A stretch of 64,000 nt of DNA from Rhodobacter maris. GTDB lineage: Bacteria; Pseudomonadota; Alphaproteobacteria; Rhodobacterales; Rhodobacteraceae. Positions 17,755 through 28,220 of this stretch are shown here, one piece after another (position 1 is the first letter of the stretch; each line of letters starts with the position of its first letter). Under the pieces are notes generated by a model. It saw only the letters and a list, made by a program, of their open reading frames with translations, ran no database searches and was not told where the DNA came from. Where the stretch lies: NCBI RefSeq assembly GCF_900217815.1, contig NZ_OBMT01000001.1, positions 496,001 through 560,000 of the forward strand, in the 5' to 3' direction. Made by a program: the position numbers and the translations under genes.

Positions 17755-19404
17755 TCAGTGACCCGGTGGCGCCACCGGCTTCAGCAGAACGAAAGTGGGA
17801 GTGCGCAGCTCCTCCTCCAGCGTCCATCCCGCCGCTTCCACAGCCTTGAGGAATTCGGCGCGCGACGGTTTCGAGACGGCGCAAAGCGGCACGAGCAGGT
17901 GATCGGCCGCGGCGAGCCCCGGCGTTCCGCCGTAATACCAGGGCGCCGCCCCCTCGATCGGGGGGAACGGCCCGAAGAGCCAGAGCCCGGAAAAGAGATC
18001 CGCCACCAGCACCCTTGCGCCGGCGTAGCCTGCCGCGGTCAGGTCTTTCGCCGCAGTCTCGAACAAGGCGCCATAGCCGGTAACGAGTTCGCATTCGGGC
18101 AGCGGCATGCCGTTGAGCGTGACCTGCCCGGCTCGCGCGGGCAGCTCGGCACCAAAGGCGGCATAGGGCTGGCCGGAGCCATCGGCCGCCATCGTCTGCG
18201 TGACCCCATGGACACGCCGCGCTTGCGCCCACAGGTCCGCATCCTGCGGGCGCGCGGAAAGATAGACGACCGTTCCCTCGCGATGCGCGAGCGCCTGGCG
18301 CAACGGGCTCCAGGCAAGGTTGAGCGCAGGCCCCGCAGCGAGAATCAACGCCCCCGCCCCGGTCACCGCCAGCGCATCGCGCAGCCGCCAGCCGAAGCCG
18401 TTCGTAACTGAGCTTTCCGGCCGCAGCATCAGCGCAAGAAGGCCGAGCAGAACCAGCCACTGCGGATCATTGCCAAAATTCTGGTAGGTGACATAGACGA
18501 AGGCCGGCGCCAGCCCGAAGAGGCCCAGCCCAGCGGCCTTCGCGCCCCCCTGCCGCAGGAAGATCACCGTGACGAGGAGCAGAAGCGTGGCGCAGATATA
18601 GCGCGGCGCGGTGAGCAGCGTGCCAAGGCTGACACCGGGGGCGGCGCGCTCTTTCGAGGCGGCCACCGTCATCAGATCATGCAGATAGCCCTGCCAGAAC
18701 GTCACCCCCAGAAGCCCCGTGAGCGCGAGCGCAAGCGCGAGCCCGGTACCAAACGCCACCACGAGCGTGCGCAGGTCGTGCCGCGCAAGGAGCGCCACCA
18801 CCACCGCGGGAGCAAAGGCCATGAAATACGTCACCTTGATCACCGCCATCAGGGCCAGCATCGTGCCGATCAGCGCGCCATCGAGCCCCGGTCGACGCGC
18901 CCCGCGCGGTTCGAGAAGCGCGAGCGCCACGGCGACATAAGCGAGCGCCCAGCCCCAGCGGTTGTAATGCATGGCGAGCGAATTGGCGGGCAGCGTCTCG
19001 CCATGCACAAGTGCGAGGCAGAGTGTGAGCCCATAGCCCGCAAAGAGCCAGGCAAGCCCGCCCGTGAACCGCGAGGCGGCCGCGCGCCAGATCGGCCCGA
19101 AAAGGAGCACCGCGGCAAAGGTTTGCGCAGCCAGAAATGCATGGCCGAAGCCGAGTCCGAGCTTTGCAAAAACCACAATCGGCCAGAGCGCGCCAATGCC
19201 GATCGGCGTCATGAAATCGCGATGCGGCCACTGCCCCGCCTCTGCCATCCGCGCGACGAGATCGGCCAGATGCAACGCGTCACCCTCGTGTTGGGAGATC
19301 ACCACAGCCCCGGGCCAAAGAGGCGCGAGCGCGAAAACGAGCGTCAAAACCGCCATACCAAGGCCGAGCGCCTTCGCATTTGTCGCATCATTCCGCCCCG
19401 CCAT
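17755..19404 (-). CDS. Polytopic membrane protein, GT-C glycosyltransferase-like
   Basis: A 549-residue protein with an N-terminal TM helix and about eleven TM segments to residue 365, then a soluble C-terminal domain of about 180 residues. After TM1 the loop ISQHEGDALHLADLVARM is acidic, and HRDFMTPIG follows, the position where GT-C enzymes carry their catalytic acidic residue. No specific family was recognised and the donor is unknown. The open frame runs on to 20814 through the antisense of the ATPase gene; ATG 19404 after ggagaggcgagg is the best start. Confidence 0.65.
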   Translation of the reverse strand: MAGRNDATNAKALGLGMAVLTLVFALAPLWPGAVVISQHEGDALHLADLVARMAEAGQWPHRDFMTPIGIGALWPIVVFAKLGLGFGHAFLAAQTFAAVLLFGPIWRAAASRFTGGLAWLFAGYGLTLCLALVHGETLPANSLAMHYNRWGWALAYVAVALALLEPRGARRPGLDGALIGTMLALMAVIKVTYFMAFAPAVVVALLARHDLRTLVVAFGTGLALALALTGLLGVTFWQGYLHDLMTVAASKERAAPGVSLGTLLTAPRYICATLLLLVTVIFLRQGGAKAAGLGLFGLAPAFVYVTYQNFGNDPQWLVLLGLLALMLRPESSVTNGFGWRLRDALAVTGAGALILAAGPALNLAWSPLRQALAHREGTVVYLSARPQDADLWAQARRVHGVTQTMAADGSGQPYAAFGAELPARAGQVTLNGMPLPECELVTGYGALFETAAKDLTAAGYAGARVLVADLFSGLWLFGPFPPIEGAAPWYYGGTPGLAAADHLLVPLCAVSKPSRAEFLKAVEAAGWTLEEELRTPTFVLLKPVAPPGH

Positions 19405-19506
19405 CCTCGCCTCTCCGCATATTTTCCCATTTTTGGCCACAATAGCCGGGCAGTTTGGCGCTGTTAATCCCGTTGCGACACCAGAGCCCAGGGCCAAGAG
19501 ACTTCC

Positions 19507-20817
19507 ATGAACATGATCGCCCAGAACGTGCTGGCCCCGCCAGTTCCGCGCAGCCTCGCCGAGACCGGGCTCTCGACCGTGCTGCTGCGCGACATTCTTT
19601 TGAAGTCGATGTTTCGCACCAATGCCGATACCGCCTCGCATCTGGCACGCATCATCGCGCTGCCGCTCATCCTGACGCAGGAGCTGATCGATCTTGGCCG
19701 CATCCAGAAACTGATCGAGGCAACCGGCACGCTGCATGCCAATTCGGGCGGCGAGATGGGCTATCAACTGACGGACGGCGGCAAGGCGCGCGCGCTCGAT
19801 GCGCTCGCCCAGTCCGAATACTACGGCGCCGTGCCGGTGCCGCTCTCGGAATATTCGGCGCAGATGAAGCGCCAGTCGATCCGCAACATCCAGCTCACCC
19901 GGCCGCAACTGACCCATGCGATGGGCCATCTGGTGCTGCCGCCGATGCTGATCGACCAGCTTGGCCCGGCGGTCTCTTCGGGGCGCTCGATCCTGATGTA
20001 TGGTCCGCCCGGCAACGGCAAATCCTCGATCTCGAACGGGATCCGCGACGCGATCGGCGACCGCATCTATGTGCCCCGCGCGGTCGCCTATGCCGGTCAG
20101 GTGATCACCGTCTACGATCCGATTGTGCACAACGCCGTCCCAGAGGCGGAGGACGACCCGACGAGCCTGCGCAAATCCGGCAACCGCTTTGACCAGCGCT
20201 ATGTCTATTGCGACCGCCCGACCGTGATCACGGGGGGCGAACTCTCGCTCGACATGCTCGATCTCACCTACAACCCGACCGCGCGTACCTATACCGCACC
20301 CTTGCAGATGAAGTCCTCGGGCGGCGTCTTCATCGTCGACGACCTTGGCCGTCAAGCCGAGCCGCCGCAAAAGCTCGTCAACCGCTGGATCGTGCCACTT
20401 GAGGAAAGCCGCGACATCCTCGCGTTGCAATCGGGCGAGAAGTTCGAGGTGCCGTTCGACACGCTGGTGATCTTTTCGACCAACTTCCACCCGAACCAGA
20501 TCTTCGACAAGGCGGCGCTGCGGCGGATCTTCTTCAAGATCAAGATCGACGGGCCGAACCAGTCCGATTACCTCAAGATCTTTTCGCTGGTGGCAAAAAA
20601 GCGTGGCGTGCCGCTGAACGAAAAAGCCCTCGTGCATCTGCTGAAAGTGAAATATCCGACGATCGGCAACGTTTACGCGAATTATCAGCCGGTGTTCCTG
20701 ATCGACCAGATGATGGCGATCTGCGATTTCGAAGGCATCCCCTATCAGATGAGCCCCGAGCTGATCGACCGCGCCTGGGCGAACATGTTCGTGCGGGAGG
20801 AAGAGATCCAGCACTGA
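19507..20817 (+). CDS. AAA-type ATP-binding protein of unknown role
   Basis: A 436-residue protein with Walker A GPPGNGKSS (near residue 176) and a Walker B/sensor region GGVFIVDDLGRQ and LVIFSTNF. An arginine-rich stretch AALRRIFFKIKI follows in the second half. The N-terminal 150 residues (MIAQNVLAPPVPRSLAETGL and a winged-helix-like ELIDLGRIQKLIEATG) are not a known catalytic domain. Homologues are conserved in alphaproteobacteria as predicted ATPases with chaperone-like features. It diverges from the GT-C-like membrane gene across 102 bp, so the two may be functionally linked. Confidence 0.75.
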   Translation: MNMIAQNVLAPPVPRSLAETGLSTVLLRDILLKSMFRTNADTASHLARIIALPLILTQELIDLGRIQKLIEATGTLHANSGGEMGYQLTDGGKARALDALAQSEYYGAVPVPLSEYSAQMKRQSIRNIQLTRPQLTHAMGHLVLPPMLIDQLGPAVSSGRSILMYGPPGNGKSSISNGIRDAIGDRIYVPRAVAYAGQVITVYDPIVHNAVPEAEDDPTSLRKSGNRFDQRYVYCDRPTVITGGELSLDMLDLTYNPTARTYTAPLQMKSSGGVFIVDDLGRQAEPPQKLVNRWIVPLEESRDILALQSGEKFEVPFDTLVIFSTNFHPNQIFDKAALRRIFFKIKIDGPNQSDYLKIFSLVAKKRGVPLNEKALVHLLKVKYPTIGNVYANYQPVFLIDQMMAICDFEGIPYQMSPELIDRAWANMFVREEEIQH

Positions 20818-20835
20818 GCGGCCGGGGCGCGGCCT

Positions 20836-21690
20836 TCAGGCGCCGTCACGCAACTCGGGCAGATCGAGCGCGAGCACCCGCGGCGCATGGCTGCGCGAGA
20901 CCGGTATCTGCGTGCCATCGTAAAGCATCAGCGCGTATTTGCCGCGCTCCCGCGAGAGCCCGAAGATCGCCTCACGGGCGACCCAGTGCGAGCGATGCAC
21001 CTGCAGTCCCTCGACACCTTCGGTCTCTGCCATCGCATCGGCAAGCCGCATCAGCAGGCTCTCGTTGCCGAGGGTGGTGAACACCTTGACGTAATGATCC
21101 TTCACCTCCAGACGGATCAGCGCGCCACGTCGCGTCGCGGACAACCGCGCAAGCAGCCGCACTTCCGGCTCGGCTTCGGGAACCGCGGCCAGCTGCCCCG
21201 TCGCGAGCGCTGACACAGCGTCGAGCGTGGTCTCGACGGAGGCTGGTCCGGCACTGCTGTGCCATTCGGGCCGCACCGGCTCGAACTTCTCCCCGAGCAG
21301 ATGCCGGAAACTCGAGAATACCATCGAGACCACAAAGATATTGACCGCCAGCTCGATCAGCCCCGGCACCGACCGCAGCGGCGCCCCCGTCAGCCGTGCC
21401 AGGAGATGAAAAAACGGCGCCAGCACCACCGCCGACAATACCGCGATCAGCGGCACCTCCGGCCAGTAGCGACGAAAGCCGAGGTAATCCCGCACCAGAA
21501 CCCGCAACGCGGTCCCGACCATGATCCCGGCCGCCACCAGCGCTGGCCAGAGCAGGATCCGGTTGAAGAGGCTCAGCCCGCTGGTTCCGAACGGGGCTCC
21601 CGCCACCCCGAGAATCGAGATCAACACCCAGGCGATGGGTACGATTGGCAGACCAAGCGCCTTCAGATAGGACCGAAAAAATGCTTTCAT
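20836..21690 (-). CDS. Membrane-anchored LytTR-family transcriptional regulator
   Basis: A 284-residue protein with four hydrophobic segments in the first 150 residues (VPIAWVLISILGVAGAPFG, ILLWPALVAAGIMVGTALRV, VPLIAVLSAVVLAPFFHLLA, IELAVNIFVVSMVF) and a C-terminal LytTR DNA-binding domain (about 180-280: LIRLEVKDHYVKVFTT, LQVHRSHWVAREAI, QIPVSRSHAP). There is no receiver domain, so sensing is presumably by the membrane part. ATG 21690 (MKAFFRSYLK) is preferred to 21777, but neither has a strong ribosome binding site. It is convergent with the AAA ATPase gene. Confidence 0.8.
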   Translation of the reverse strand: MKAFFRSYLKALGLPIVPIAWVLISILGVAGAPFGTSGLSLFNRILLWPALVAAGIMVGTALRVLVRDYLGFRRYWPEVPLIAVLSAVVLAPFFHLLARLTGAPLRSVPGLIELAVNIFVVSMVFSSFRHLLGEKFEPVRPEWHSSAGPASVETTLDAVSALATGQLAAVPEAEPEVRLLARLSATRRGALIRLEVKDHYVKVFTTLGNESLLMRLADAMAETEGVEGLQVHRSHWVAREAIFGLSRERGKYALMLYDGTQIPVSRSHAPRVLALDLPELRDGA

Positions 21691-21810
21691 CACTACAGGC
21701 CCGCGGCCAGTTTTCGCCACGCGCTCCCCAATATTACCCCAGCATCGCTCGTTAACTTGCGATCCGTGATCACGCAATGGTCAAGATGCCTCGGGGAGCG
21801 GCCCGGCTAT

Positions 21811-22701
21811 TCAGGCTGTAAGCCCCTCGGGTTCGGCCAATCCATGCGCGCGACAGCAGGCGGTGAGCGTATTGGCGAGCAGGCAGGCGATGGTCATCGG
21901 CCCCACCCCGCCCGGCACCGGGGTGATCGCGCCCGCCACCTCGACGGCGGAGGCAAAATCGACATCGCCGACGAGCTTCATCTTGCCGTCGCGTTCGATC
22001 CGGTTGATGCCGACGTCGATCACCGTCGCGCCCGGTTTCACCCAGTCGCCCGGAATCATCTCAGGCCGGCCCACGGCGGCCACGAGAATATCGGCGCGCT
22101 TGCAGACCTCGGCGAGGTTCTTCGTGCGCGAATGCGCGATCGTCACGGTGCAGCTTTCGGCCAGCAGAAGCTGCGCCATCGGCTTGCCGACGATGTTGGA
22201 GCGCCCCACCACCACCGCATCAAGCCCGGAGAGCGAACCCAGATGGTCGCGCAGCATCATCAGGCAGCCCAAGGGCGTGCAGGGCACCATCGCCTTTTGC
22301 CCGGTGCCGAGCAGCCCGACGTTCGAGATATGGAAGCCATCGACATCCTTGGCCGGGTCGATCGCGTTGATCACCAGATCACTGTCGAGATGCCCCGGCA
22401 GCGGCAGCTGCACGAGAATGCCATGCACGGTGGGGTCGGCATTGAGACGCGCGATCAGCGCCAAGAGATCGGCCTCCGAGGTGGCCGCATCGAGCTTGTG
22501 CTCGAAGGAGTTCATCCCGACTTCGCGGGTCTGGATGCCCTTGTTCTTCACATAGACCTGGCTTGCCGGGTCTTCGCCCACCAGCACCACCGCGAGGCCG
22601 GGGGTGAGCCCGCTCTCCTCTTTCAGCCGCGCCACATGGGTCGCGACCTGCGCCCGCACATCGGCCGCGAAGGCCTTGCCGTCAATCCGTTTCGCGCTCA
22701 C
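21811..22701 (-). CDS. folD: Methylenetetrahydrofolate dehydrogenase/cyclohydrolase
   Basis: Interconverts 5,10-methylene-, 5,10-methenyl- and 10-formyl-tetrahydrofolate in the cytosol. The 296-residue protein has the catalytic lysine in SQVYVKNKG, the QLPLPGHLD segment, [16 protein letters not shown] and the C-terminal [16 protein letters not shown]. The start is GTG 22701 ([11 protein letters not shown]), eight bases after gggag, matching homologues better than the upstream ATG at 22752. It lies with fhs, the other C1-folate gene, on the same strand. Confidence 0.95.
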   Translation of the reverse strand: MSAKRIDGKAFAADVRAQVATHVARLKEESGLTPGLAVVLVGEDPASQVYVKNKGIQTREVGMNSFEHKLDAATSEADLLALIARLNADPTVHGILVQLPLPGHLDSDLVINAIDPAKDVDGFHISNVGLLGTGQKAMVPCTPLGCLMMLRDHLGSLSGLDAVVVGRSNIVGKPMAQLLLAESCTVTIAHSRTKNLAEVCKRADILVAAVGRPEMIPGDWVKPGATVIDVGINRIERDGKMKLVGDVDFASAVEVAGAITPVPGGVGPMTIACLLANTLTACCRAHGLAEPEGLTA

Positions 22702-22714
22702 ACCGAACTCCCTG

Positions 22715-23020
22715 TCAGTCTTCCTTGCCCAGAACCCGCTCCTCGCGGGCAATTGACCACTCCACGATCAGCCGCCAGATCGTCTCGATCAGCGCCGGGT
22801 CGAGCCCCTGCGCTTCGGCTTCGCGCATCGCGTTGCGCACGACTTCCTCGACCCGTGCCTCGATACGCGCGGGCAGCCCTTCACCGGGCTTGAGCTGGGC
22901 GGCGCGGTCGATCAGACGCGCACGGTCGGCCATCAGCGCCACGATCTGCGCATCAAGCGCGTCGATCTCGGCGCGCAGGGCGGCCATCGAGGGGATTTGA
23001 GAGGGCTCTTTCATCGACAT
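22715..23020 (-). CDS. Chorismate mutase type II (AroQ fold)
   Basis: A 101-residue all-helical chorismate mutase domain: [20 protein letters not shown] forms helix 1 with the conserved Arg, followed by [13 protein letters not shown] (catalytic Arg/Lys region) and [17 protein letters not shown]. It would convert chorismate to prephenate; isochorismate-pyruvate lyase activity (PchB-like) is an alternative for this short form. It lies 13 bp upstream of folD. The window has a second, differently diverged copy at 47261. ATG 23020 is chosen; 23014 is equally possible. Confidence 0.82.
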   Translation of the reverse strand: MSMKEPSQIPSMAALRAEIDALDAQIVALMADRARLIDRAAQLKPGEGLPARIEARVEEVVRNAMREAEAQGLDPALIETIWRLIVEWSIAREERVLGKED

Positions 23021-23092
23021 GTTCCGCTGTTTCGCCTTGCCCCTATCGCATCTTGCGCAGTTCATCTCAACCCCGGCGCCGCCCGGCCCGGT

Positions 23093-24766
23093 TCAGAACA
23101 ACCCCTCTATCGCGCCCGTCGCATCAAGCCCGATCGTCTCGGCCGCGGGCACCCGCGGCAGGCCCGGCATCGTCATGATCTCGCCGCAGATCGCCACCAC
23201 AAATCCCGCCCCGGCGCTTAGCCGCACCTCGCGCACCGGCACCACATGGCCCTCGGGCGCGCCGCGCAGGCTCGGATCGGTCGAAAAGGAGTATTGCGTC
23301 TTCGCCATGCAGATCGGCAGATCGCCATAGCCCGCCGCTTCCCAGGCCTTGAGCTGGGCGCGGATCTGGGGCGCCGCCACGACCTCGCCCGCATGGTAGA
23401 TCTTCATCGCAATCGTCTCGATCTTCTCGAAGAGCCCCATCGCATCGGGATAGAGCGGCGCGAAGCGGCTCGGCTGCTCCGTGAGCGCGACGACCTTGCG
23501 GGCAAGCTCCGCCGCCCCGGCCCCGCCTTCGGCCCAGTGATGGCACAGCACCGCCTCGCAGCCCTGCGCGGCAACATAGTCCTGCACCGCGGCAATCTCC
23601 GCCTCGCTATCGGCGTCGAAATGATTGATCGCAACGACGACCGGCACGCCAAAGCCCCGCGTATTGGCGATATGGCGGCCAAGGTTTGCACAGCCTGCCG
23701 TGACCGCGGCCACATTCTCGGCGCCGAGATCGGCGCGCACCACACCGCCGTTCATCTTGAGCGCCCGCACCGTGGCAACGATCACCGCCGCCGCGGGGCT
23801 GAGCCCCGCCTTGCGGCATTTGATGTCGAAGAATTTCTCCGCCCCGAGATCGGCGCCAAAGCCCGCTTCCGTCACCACATAATCTGCGAGCCGCAGCGCC
23901 GCGCGGGTGGCGATGACCGAATTGCAGCCATGCGCGATATTGGCGAAAGGCCCGCCATGCACAAAGGCGGGCGTGTGCTCGATCGTCTGCACGAGGTTGG
24001 GCTGCATCGCCTCGCGCAGCAGCACCACCATGGCACCATCAGCCTTGAGATCGGCGCAGGTGACGGGGCGGCGCTCGAAATCGGAGCCGATCACGATCCG
24101 CCCGAGCCGGGCCTGCAGGTCGGCAAGATCCGTGGCAAGGCACAGGCAGGCCATCACTTCGGAGGCCACCGTGATGTCAAAACCGGTCTGGCGCGGAAAG
24201 CCGTTGCCGGGCTCGCCCAGCCCCACCACGACATCGCGCAAAGCGCGGTCGTTCATGTCGAGCACCCGGCGCCAGACCACGCGGCGGGTGTCGATGCCCA
24301 GATGATTGCCCCAGTAGATATGGTTGTCGATCATCGCGGCAAGCAGGTTGTGGGCCGCGGTGATGGCATGGAAATCACCGGTGAAATGCAGGTTCATGTC
24401 TTCCATCGGCACGATCTGCGACAGCCCGCCGCCCGCCGCTCCGCCCTTCATGCCGAAGTTCGGGCCAAGCGAAGCCTCGCGGATGCAGATCGCCGCGCGC
24501 TTGCCGATATGGGAAAGCGCATCGCCCAGCCCCACCGTCGTCGTGGTCTTGCCCTCGCCCGCAGGCGTCGGATTGACCGCGGTGACGAGGATGAGCTTGC
24601 CCTCGCCGCGCCCCTCGAGGCCCTTGAGGAAGGCCGCATCCACTTTCGCCTTGTCGCGGCCATAGGGGATGAGCGCATCTTCGGGGATGCCGATCTTCGC
24701 GCCGATCTCTGCCATCGGGCGGCGCGGCGCGGCGCGGGCGATCTCGATATCGGATTTCATCGTCAT
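23093..24766 (-). CDS. fhs: Formate--tetrahydrofolate ligase
   Basis: ATP-dependent synthesis of 10-formyl-tetrahydrofolate from formate. The 557-residue protein has the P-loop-like [57 protein letters not shown] and the C-terminal [19 protein letters not shown] 24766 follows aaggag; an open frame extends to 24823 but lacks a better site. With folD 390 bp downstream it supplies one-carbon units, and it could assimilate formate. Confidence 0.96.
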   Translation of the reverse strand: MTMKSDIEIARAAPRRPMAEIGAKIGIPEDALIPYGRDKAKVDAAFLKGLEGRGEGKLILVTAVNPTPAGEGKTTTTVGLGDALSHIGKRAAICIREASLGPNFGMKGGAAGGGLSQIVPMEDMNLHFTGDFHAITAAHNLLAAMIDNHIYWGNHLGIDTRRVVWRRVLDMNDRALRDVVVGLGEPGNGFPRQTGFDITVASEVMACLCLATDLADLQARLGRIVIGSDFERRPVTCADLKADGAMVVLLREAMQPNLVQTIEHTPAFVHGGPFANIAHGCNSVIATRAALRLADYVVTEAGFGADLGAEKFFDIKCRKAGLSPAAAVIVATVRALKMNGGVVRADLGAENVAAVTAGCANLGRHIANTRGFGVPVVVAINHFDADSEAEIAAVQDYVAAQGCEAVLCHHWAEGGAGAAELARKVVALTEQPSRFAPLYPDAMGLFEKIETIAMKIYHAGEVVAAPQIRAQLKAWEAAGYGDLPICMAKTQYSFSTDPSLRGAPEGHVVPVREVRLSAGAGFVVAICGEIMTMPGLPRVPAAETIGLDATGAIEGLF

Positions 24767-24893
24767 GGGTCTCCTTACCCCTTGCCCTGGCTGGAACCCT
24801 GACGCCTGCGACATCAGGAACACTATCGCGCTCCCCTACCCCCGGCGCGGCGCGATTGCGACCCCCCTTGGCGAGAATGCGCCAGTGCAAACC

Positions 24894-24921
24894 AGAAAGC
24901 CGGGACGAATCCCGGCTTTCT
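24894..24921 (-). terminator. Terminator after ftsH
   Basis: A perfect 12-bp dyad AGAAAGCCGGGA (24894-24905) / TCCCGGCTTTCT (24910-24921) with a 4-nt loop, 26 bp beyond the ftsH stop on the minus strand. A T-rich tract follows. It separates ftsH from fhs. Confidence 0.85.
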
Positions 24922-24947
24922 TCGCAACGTTTCGCTGTGGCTCCGGC

Positions 24948-26849
24948 TTAGGCGCCCGGTTCGGGCGCGATGCCGGGCTTGGTGGCCGGCTTGGTGCGTG
25001 GCAGCGAGGTGACGGTGGGCAAGCTGCCCGAGGGGCGCGCCTCGTCATCGTCATTGCCGAGCGGCTCGCCCGCCATCACCTTGCGGATCTCGTCGCCGGT
25101 GAGAGTTTCATATTCCAGAAGGCCCTGCGCCAGCCGCTCCCATTCCTCGCGGTTTTCCTCGATGATCCGGCGCGCGTCGATGTAGCCCTGTTCGATGAGC
25201 CCGCGCACCTCGTCCTCGATCAGTTCCTTGGTCTTGGTCGAGACCGAGAAGCCGCCGGTATTGCCCTGATAGCCCTCATGCGCCTCGGAATAGTCGATGT
25301 TGCCGACCTTGTCGGACATGCCCCAGCGCATCACCATCGCCCGCGCAATCGCCGAAGCCTGCATGATGTCGCCCGCCGGGCCGTTCGAGACATGCTCTTC
25401 GCCCCATTTCAGGATCTCGGCCGCCTTGCCCGCCATGGTCATGGCGATCTTCTGCTTGGCCTCGTCCTTGTGGTAGTTGAGCTTGTCCATTTCGGGCAGC
25501 GAGACCACCATGCCAAGCGCCTGGCCGCGGGGAATGATCGTCGCCTTGTAGACCGGGTCGCATTTGGGCAGCTTCAGCCCGACGACGGCGTGACCGGCCT
25601 CGTGATAGGCGGTCATCTCCTTCTGTTCGGGGGTGAGCACCATCGAGCGGCGCTCGACACCCATCATCACCTTGTCTTTCGCATTCTCGAAATCATCCAT
25701 GGTGACGAAGCGCCGGCCCACACGCGCCGCCATCAGCGCCGCCTCGTTGACAAGGTTGGCAAGGTCCGCCCCGGAAAAGCCCGGCGTGCCGCGGGCGATC
25801 ACGCGCAGGTCGACATCGGGCCCGGTCGGCACCTTGCGGGCATGAACGGTAAGGATCTTCTCGCGGCCCTTGATGTCGGGGTTCGGCACATGGATCTGCC
25901 GGTCAAACCGGCCCGGGCGCAACAGCGCCGGATCGAGCACGTCCTTGCGGTTCGTCGCGGCGATGATGATGATGCCTTCATTCGCCTCGAACCCGTCCAT
26001 CTCGACCAGAAGCTGGTTCAGCGTCTGCTCACGCTCGTCATTGCCACCGCCGATGCCCACACCGCGGGCCCGGCCCACCGCGTCGATCTCGTCGATGAAA
26101 ACGATGCAGGGCGCGTTCTTCTTCGCCTGATCGAACATGTCGCGCACGCGGGACGCGCCGACGCCGACAAACATCTCGACGAAGTCGGAGCCCGAGATGG
26201 TGAAGAAGGGCACGCCCGCCTCGCCCGCAATCGCGCGCGCCAGCAGGGTTTTCCCGGTGCCGGGCGGGCCGACGAGCAGCGCGCCTTTCGGGATCTTGCC
26301 GCCGAGACGGGAGAATTTCTGCGGGTTGCGCAGGAATTCGACGATCTCCTCAAGCTCTTCTTTCGCCTCGTCGATGCCAGCGACATCGTCAAAGGTCACC
26401 CGGCCATGCTTTTCGGTCAGAAGCTTCGCCTTGGACTTGCCAAAGCCCATCGCGCCGCCTTTGCCGCCGCCCTGCATGCGGTTCATGAAGAAGAACCACA
26501 GCCCGATCATGATCAGGAAGGGCAGCCAGACGCCGAGGATCGACATCAGGCCGGATTGCTCCTGCTTGACCACATTCACCGCAACACCCTTCGAGATCAG
26601 ATGCTCGGCGATCTCGTCGGATTGCGGCTTGACGGTGGAGAAATTGTTGCCGTCCCCATCCTGATAGCGCACGTCCTCGCCATCGAGCTGCACCTGTTTC
26701 ACATCGCCGTTGTCGACGGCGGCAATGAAATCGGAATAGGACACTTGCCGCGCGTTGAGCGGGCCTTGGCCATTGCCGAGCAGGTTGAACAGCACCAGGA
26801 TGAGCACGAAGAGCAGGGCCCAGAAAGCCAGGTTGCGCGCGTTGCCCAA
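24948..26849 (-). CDS. ftsH: ATP-dependent zinc metalloprotease FtsH
   Basis: Membrane AAA protease for quality control and regulated proteolysis. The 633-residue protein has TM1 at about 5-23, a periplasmic domain, TM2 near 105-122, Walker A GPPGTGKT, Walker [13 protein letters not shown], the second-region-of-homology arginines ([11 protein letters not shown]) and the zinc motif HEAGH. The start is TTG 26849, preceded by a near-perfect ggaggt ribosome binding site. It lies downstream of tilS, the common proteobacterial order. Confidence 0.97.
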   Translation of the reverse strand: MGNARNLAFWALLFVLILVLFNLLGNGQGPLNARQVSYSDFIAAVDNGDVKQVQLDGEDVRYQDGDGNNFSTVKPQSDEIAEHLISKGVAVNVVKQEQSGLMSILGVWLPFLIMIGLWFFFMNRMQGGGKGGAMGFGKSKAKLLTEKHGRVTFDDVAGIDEAKEELEEIVEFLRNPQKFSRLGGKIPKGALLVGPPGTGKTLLARAIAGEAGVPFFTISGSDFVEMFVGVGASRVRDMFDQAKKNAPCIVFIDEIDAVGRARGVGIGGGNDEREQTLNQLLVEMDGFEANEGIIIIAATNRKDVLDPALLRPGRFDRQIHVPNPDIKGREKILTVHARKVPTGPDVDLRVIARGTPGFSGADLANLVNEAALMAARVGRRFVTMDDFENAKDKVMMGVERRSMVLTPEQKEMTAYHEAGHAVVGLKLPKCDPVYKATIIPRGQALGMVVSLPEMDKLNYHKDEAKQKIAMTMAGKAAEILKWGEEHVSNGPAGDIMQASAIARAMVMRWGMSDKVGNIDYSEAHEGYQGNTGGFSVSTKTKELIEDEVRGLIEQGYIDARRIIEENREEWERLAQGLLEYETLTGDEIRKVMAGEPLGNDDDEARPSGSLPTVTSLPRTKPATKPGIAPEPGA

Positions 26850-26930
26850 GAGATACCTCCAAAGAAAGACAGGGCACCGCCCCGGGAGGCGATGCCGTTG
26901 CCAGTGAAAATAGGGATTAAGTGCCGAGGT

Positions 26931-28220
26931 TCAACGCCTGATTAGCGCATTCGCAAAACTGCCGCGCACAATCCGGGCCTTCCAACCGTTTTCGAGCCCC
27001 GCAAGCGGTGCCGCTACGAGCGTTTCGCCACGCCAGACGCCCGGCGAGGCCAGAGCGGAAGGCCGCGGCAGCCCCGCCGCGCGCCAGGTCTGGGCTTGTT
27101 TGAGCCCCGCCTCGCCCAGCGCAGCAATTTCAAGGCCCGGCGCCTCGGGGCCGGAGAGTATCCAGCGATCCCAGACCTGCCCCGAAGGCACCCTGAGCCC
27201 CGTCACGGCCCCGGCCTCGCGGGTGATGCGGATCGCTTCATCCCCGACGATGAGGCGGCAACCATGCAACGTGCTGTCGCGCCGAGTGCGCCAGTGGGTC
27301 AGGAAGTCGAGCACCTTTGCGGCGCGGGGCGGATACTCTGCGCCCGAGACCCAGCCAAGCGCGGCATTGATCAGCCGCCGTGCGGTCTCCGGATCGAAGA
27401 TATTGCGGAAGGCCTGCGCCTCGATCAGCACATCGCCCGCGTCTTCCCGCACATGCGCGGCGGCGAGCCGCTGCAGCGAGAGGCTCACTGCCTGCTCCGC
27501 CATCGCCAGATGGCCGACGACGGCGGTGATCTTGTCGGCGCTGAGCCCGAGCGGCGCGAGCATCGCCAGCGCCTGCCGGGCCCGCACCCGCTCGAACTGC
27601 GGGTTCTGGTTCGAGGGATCCTCGACCCAGCCGATGCCCTGGCGGCCCAGATATCCTCGCAGGTCAGCCCGGCTCTGGCCGAGGAAAGGCCGAAGCCAGA
27701 GCACCTCTTCTTCCACGAATGCTTCGCGCATGCCCGAGAGCCCCTCGAGCCCGGCCTCGCGGGCTAGCCGCATCAGGAAGGTTTCGGCCTGATCATCGGC
27801 GGTATGGCCCAGTGCCACCACACGAATGCCCCGCCCGCGCGCCCAAGCGCCGATGAGCCTGAGCCGCGCGCGCCGCGCCGCATCCATCAGGTTGCCCTCG
27901 GCGCGGCTGCCATCCCAACTCAGCTTGGTGAAGGGAATACCACGATCGGCACAGAACCTGGCCACGAAAGCGGCTTCCGCCGCCGCCTCGGGGCGCAACC
28001 CGTGATCGACGGTCACCGCAGCGACCGCGTGGAGCTGCGAGAGCAGCGCAAGCGTCGCCATCGAATCAGACCCTCCGGAAACGGCCACGCCGATCCGGCC
28101 CGGCTTTGGAAGGTACAGATTCAGCACCGCCTCGGCCGCCCAGAACAACGCCCCATCTTCGGGCGGAACGGTTCCGGCCTCAAGCGCGGCGCGCAGCGCC
28201 TCCGGAGGCGTCTCGGTCAC
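26931..28220 (-). CDS. tilS: tRNA(Ile)-lysidine synthetase
   Basis: Modifies the CAU anticodon of tRNA-Ile2 to lysidine so that it reads AUA. The 429-residue protein has the PP-loop VSGGSDSMA near residues 47-55, VDHGLRPEA, GHTADDQAETFLMRL and TilS-type C-terminal domains. The start is GTG 28220, overlapping the cpoB stop by four bases, so it depends on translation of the Tol-Pal operon. ftsH follows after 81 bp. Confidence 0.94.
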   Translation of the reverse strand: MTETPPEALRAALEAGTVPPEDGALFWAAEAVLNLYLPKPGRIGVAVSGGSDSMATLALLSQLHAVAAVTVDHGLRPEAAAEAAFVARFCADRGIPFTKLSWDGSRAEGNLMDAARRARLRLIGAWARGRGIRVVALGHTADDQAETFLMRLAREAGLEGLSGMREAFVEEEVLWLRPFLGQSRADLRGYLGRQGIGWVEDPSNQNPQFERVRARQALAMLAPLGLSADKITAVVGHLAMAEQAVSLSLQRLAAAHVREDAGDVLIEAQAFRNIFDPETARRLINAALGWVSGAEYPPRAAKVLDFLTHWRTRRDSTLHGCRLIVGDEAIRITREAGAVTGLRVPSGQVWDRWILSGPEAPGLEIAALGEAGLKQAQTWRAAGLPRPSALASPGVWRGETLVAAPLAGLENGWKARIVRGSFANALIRR

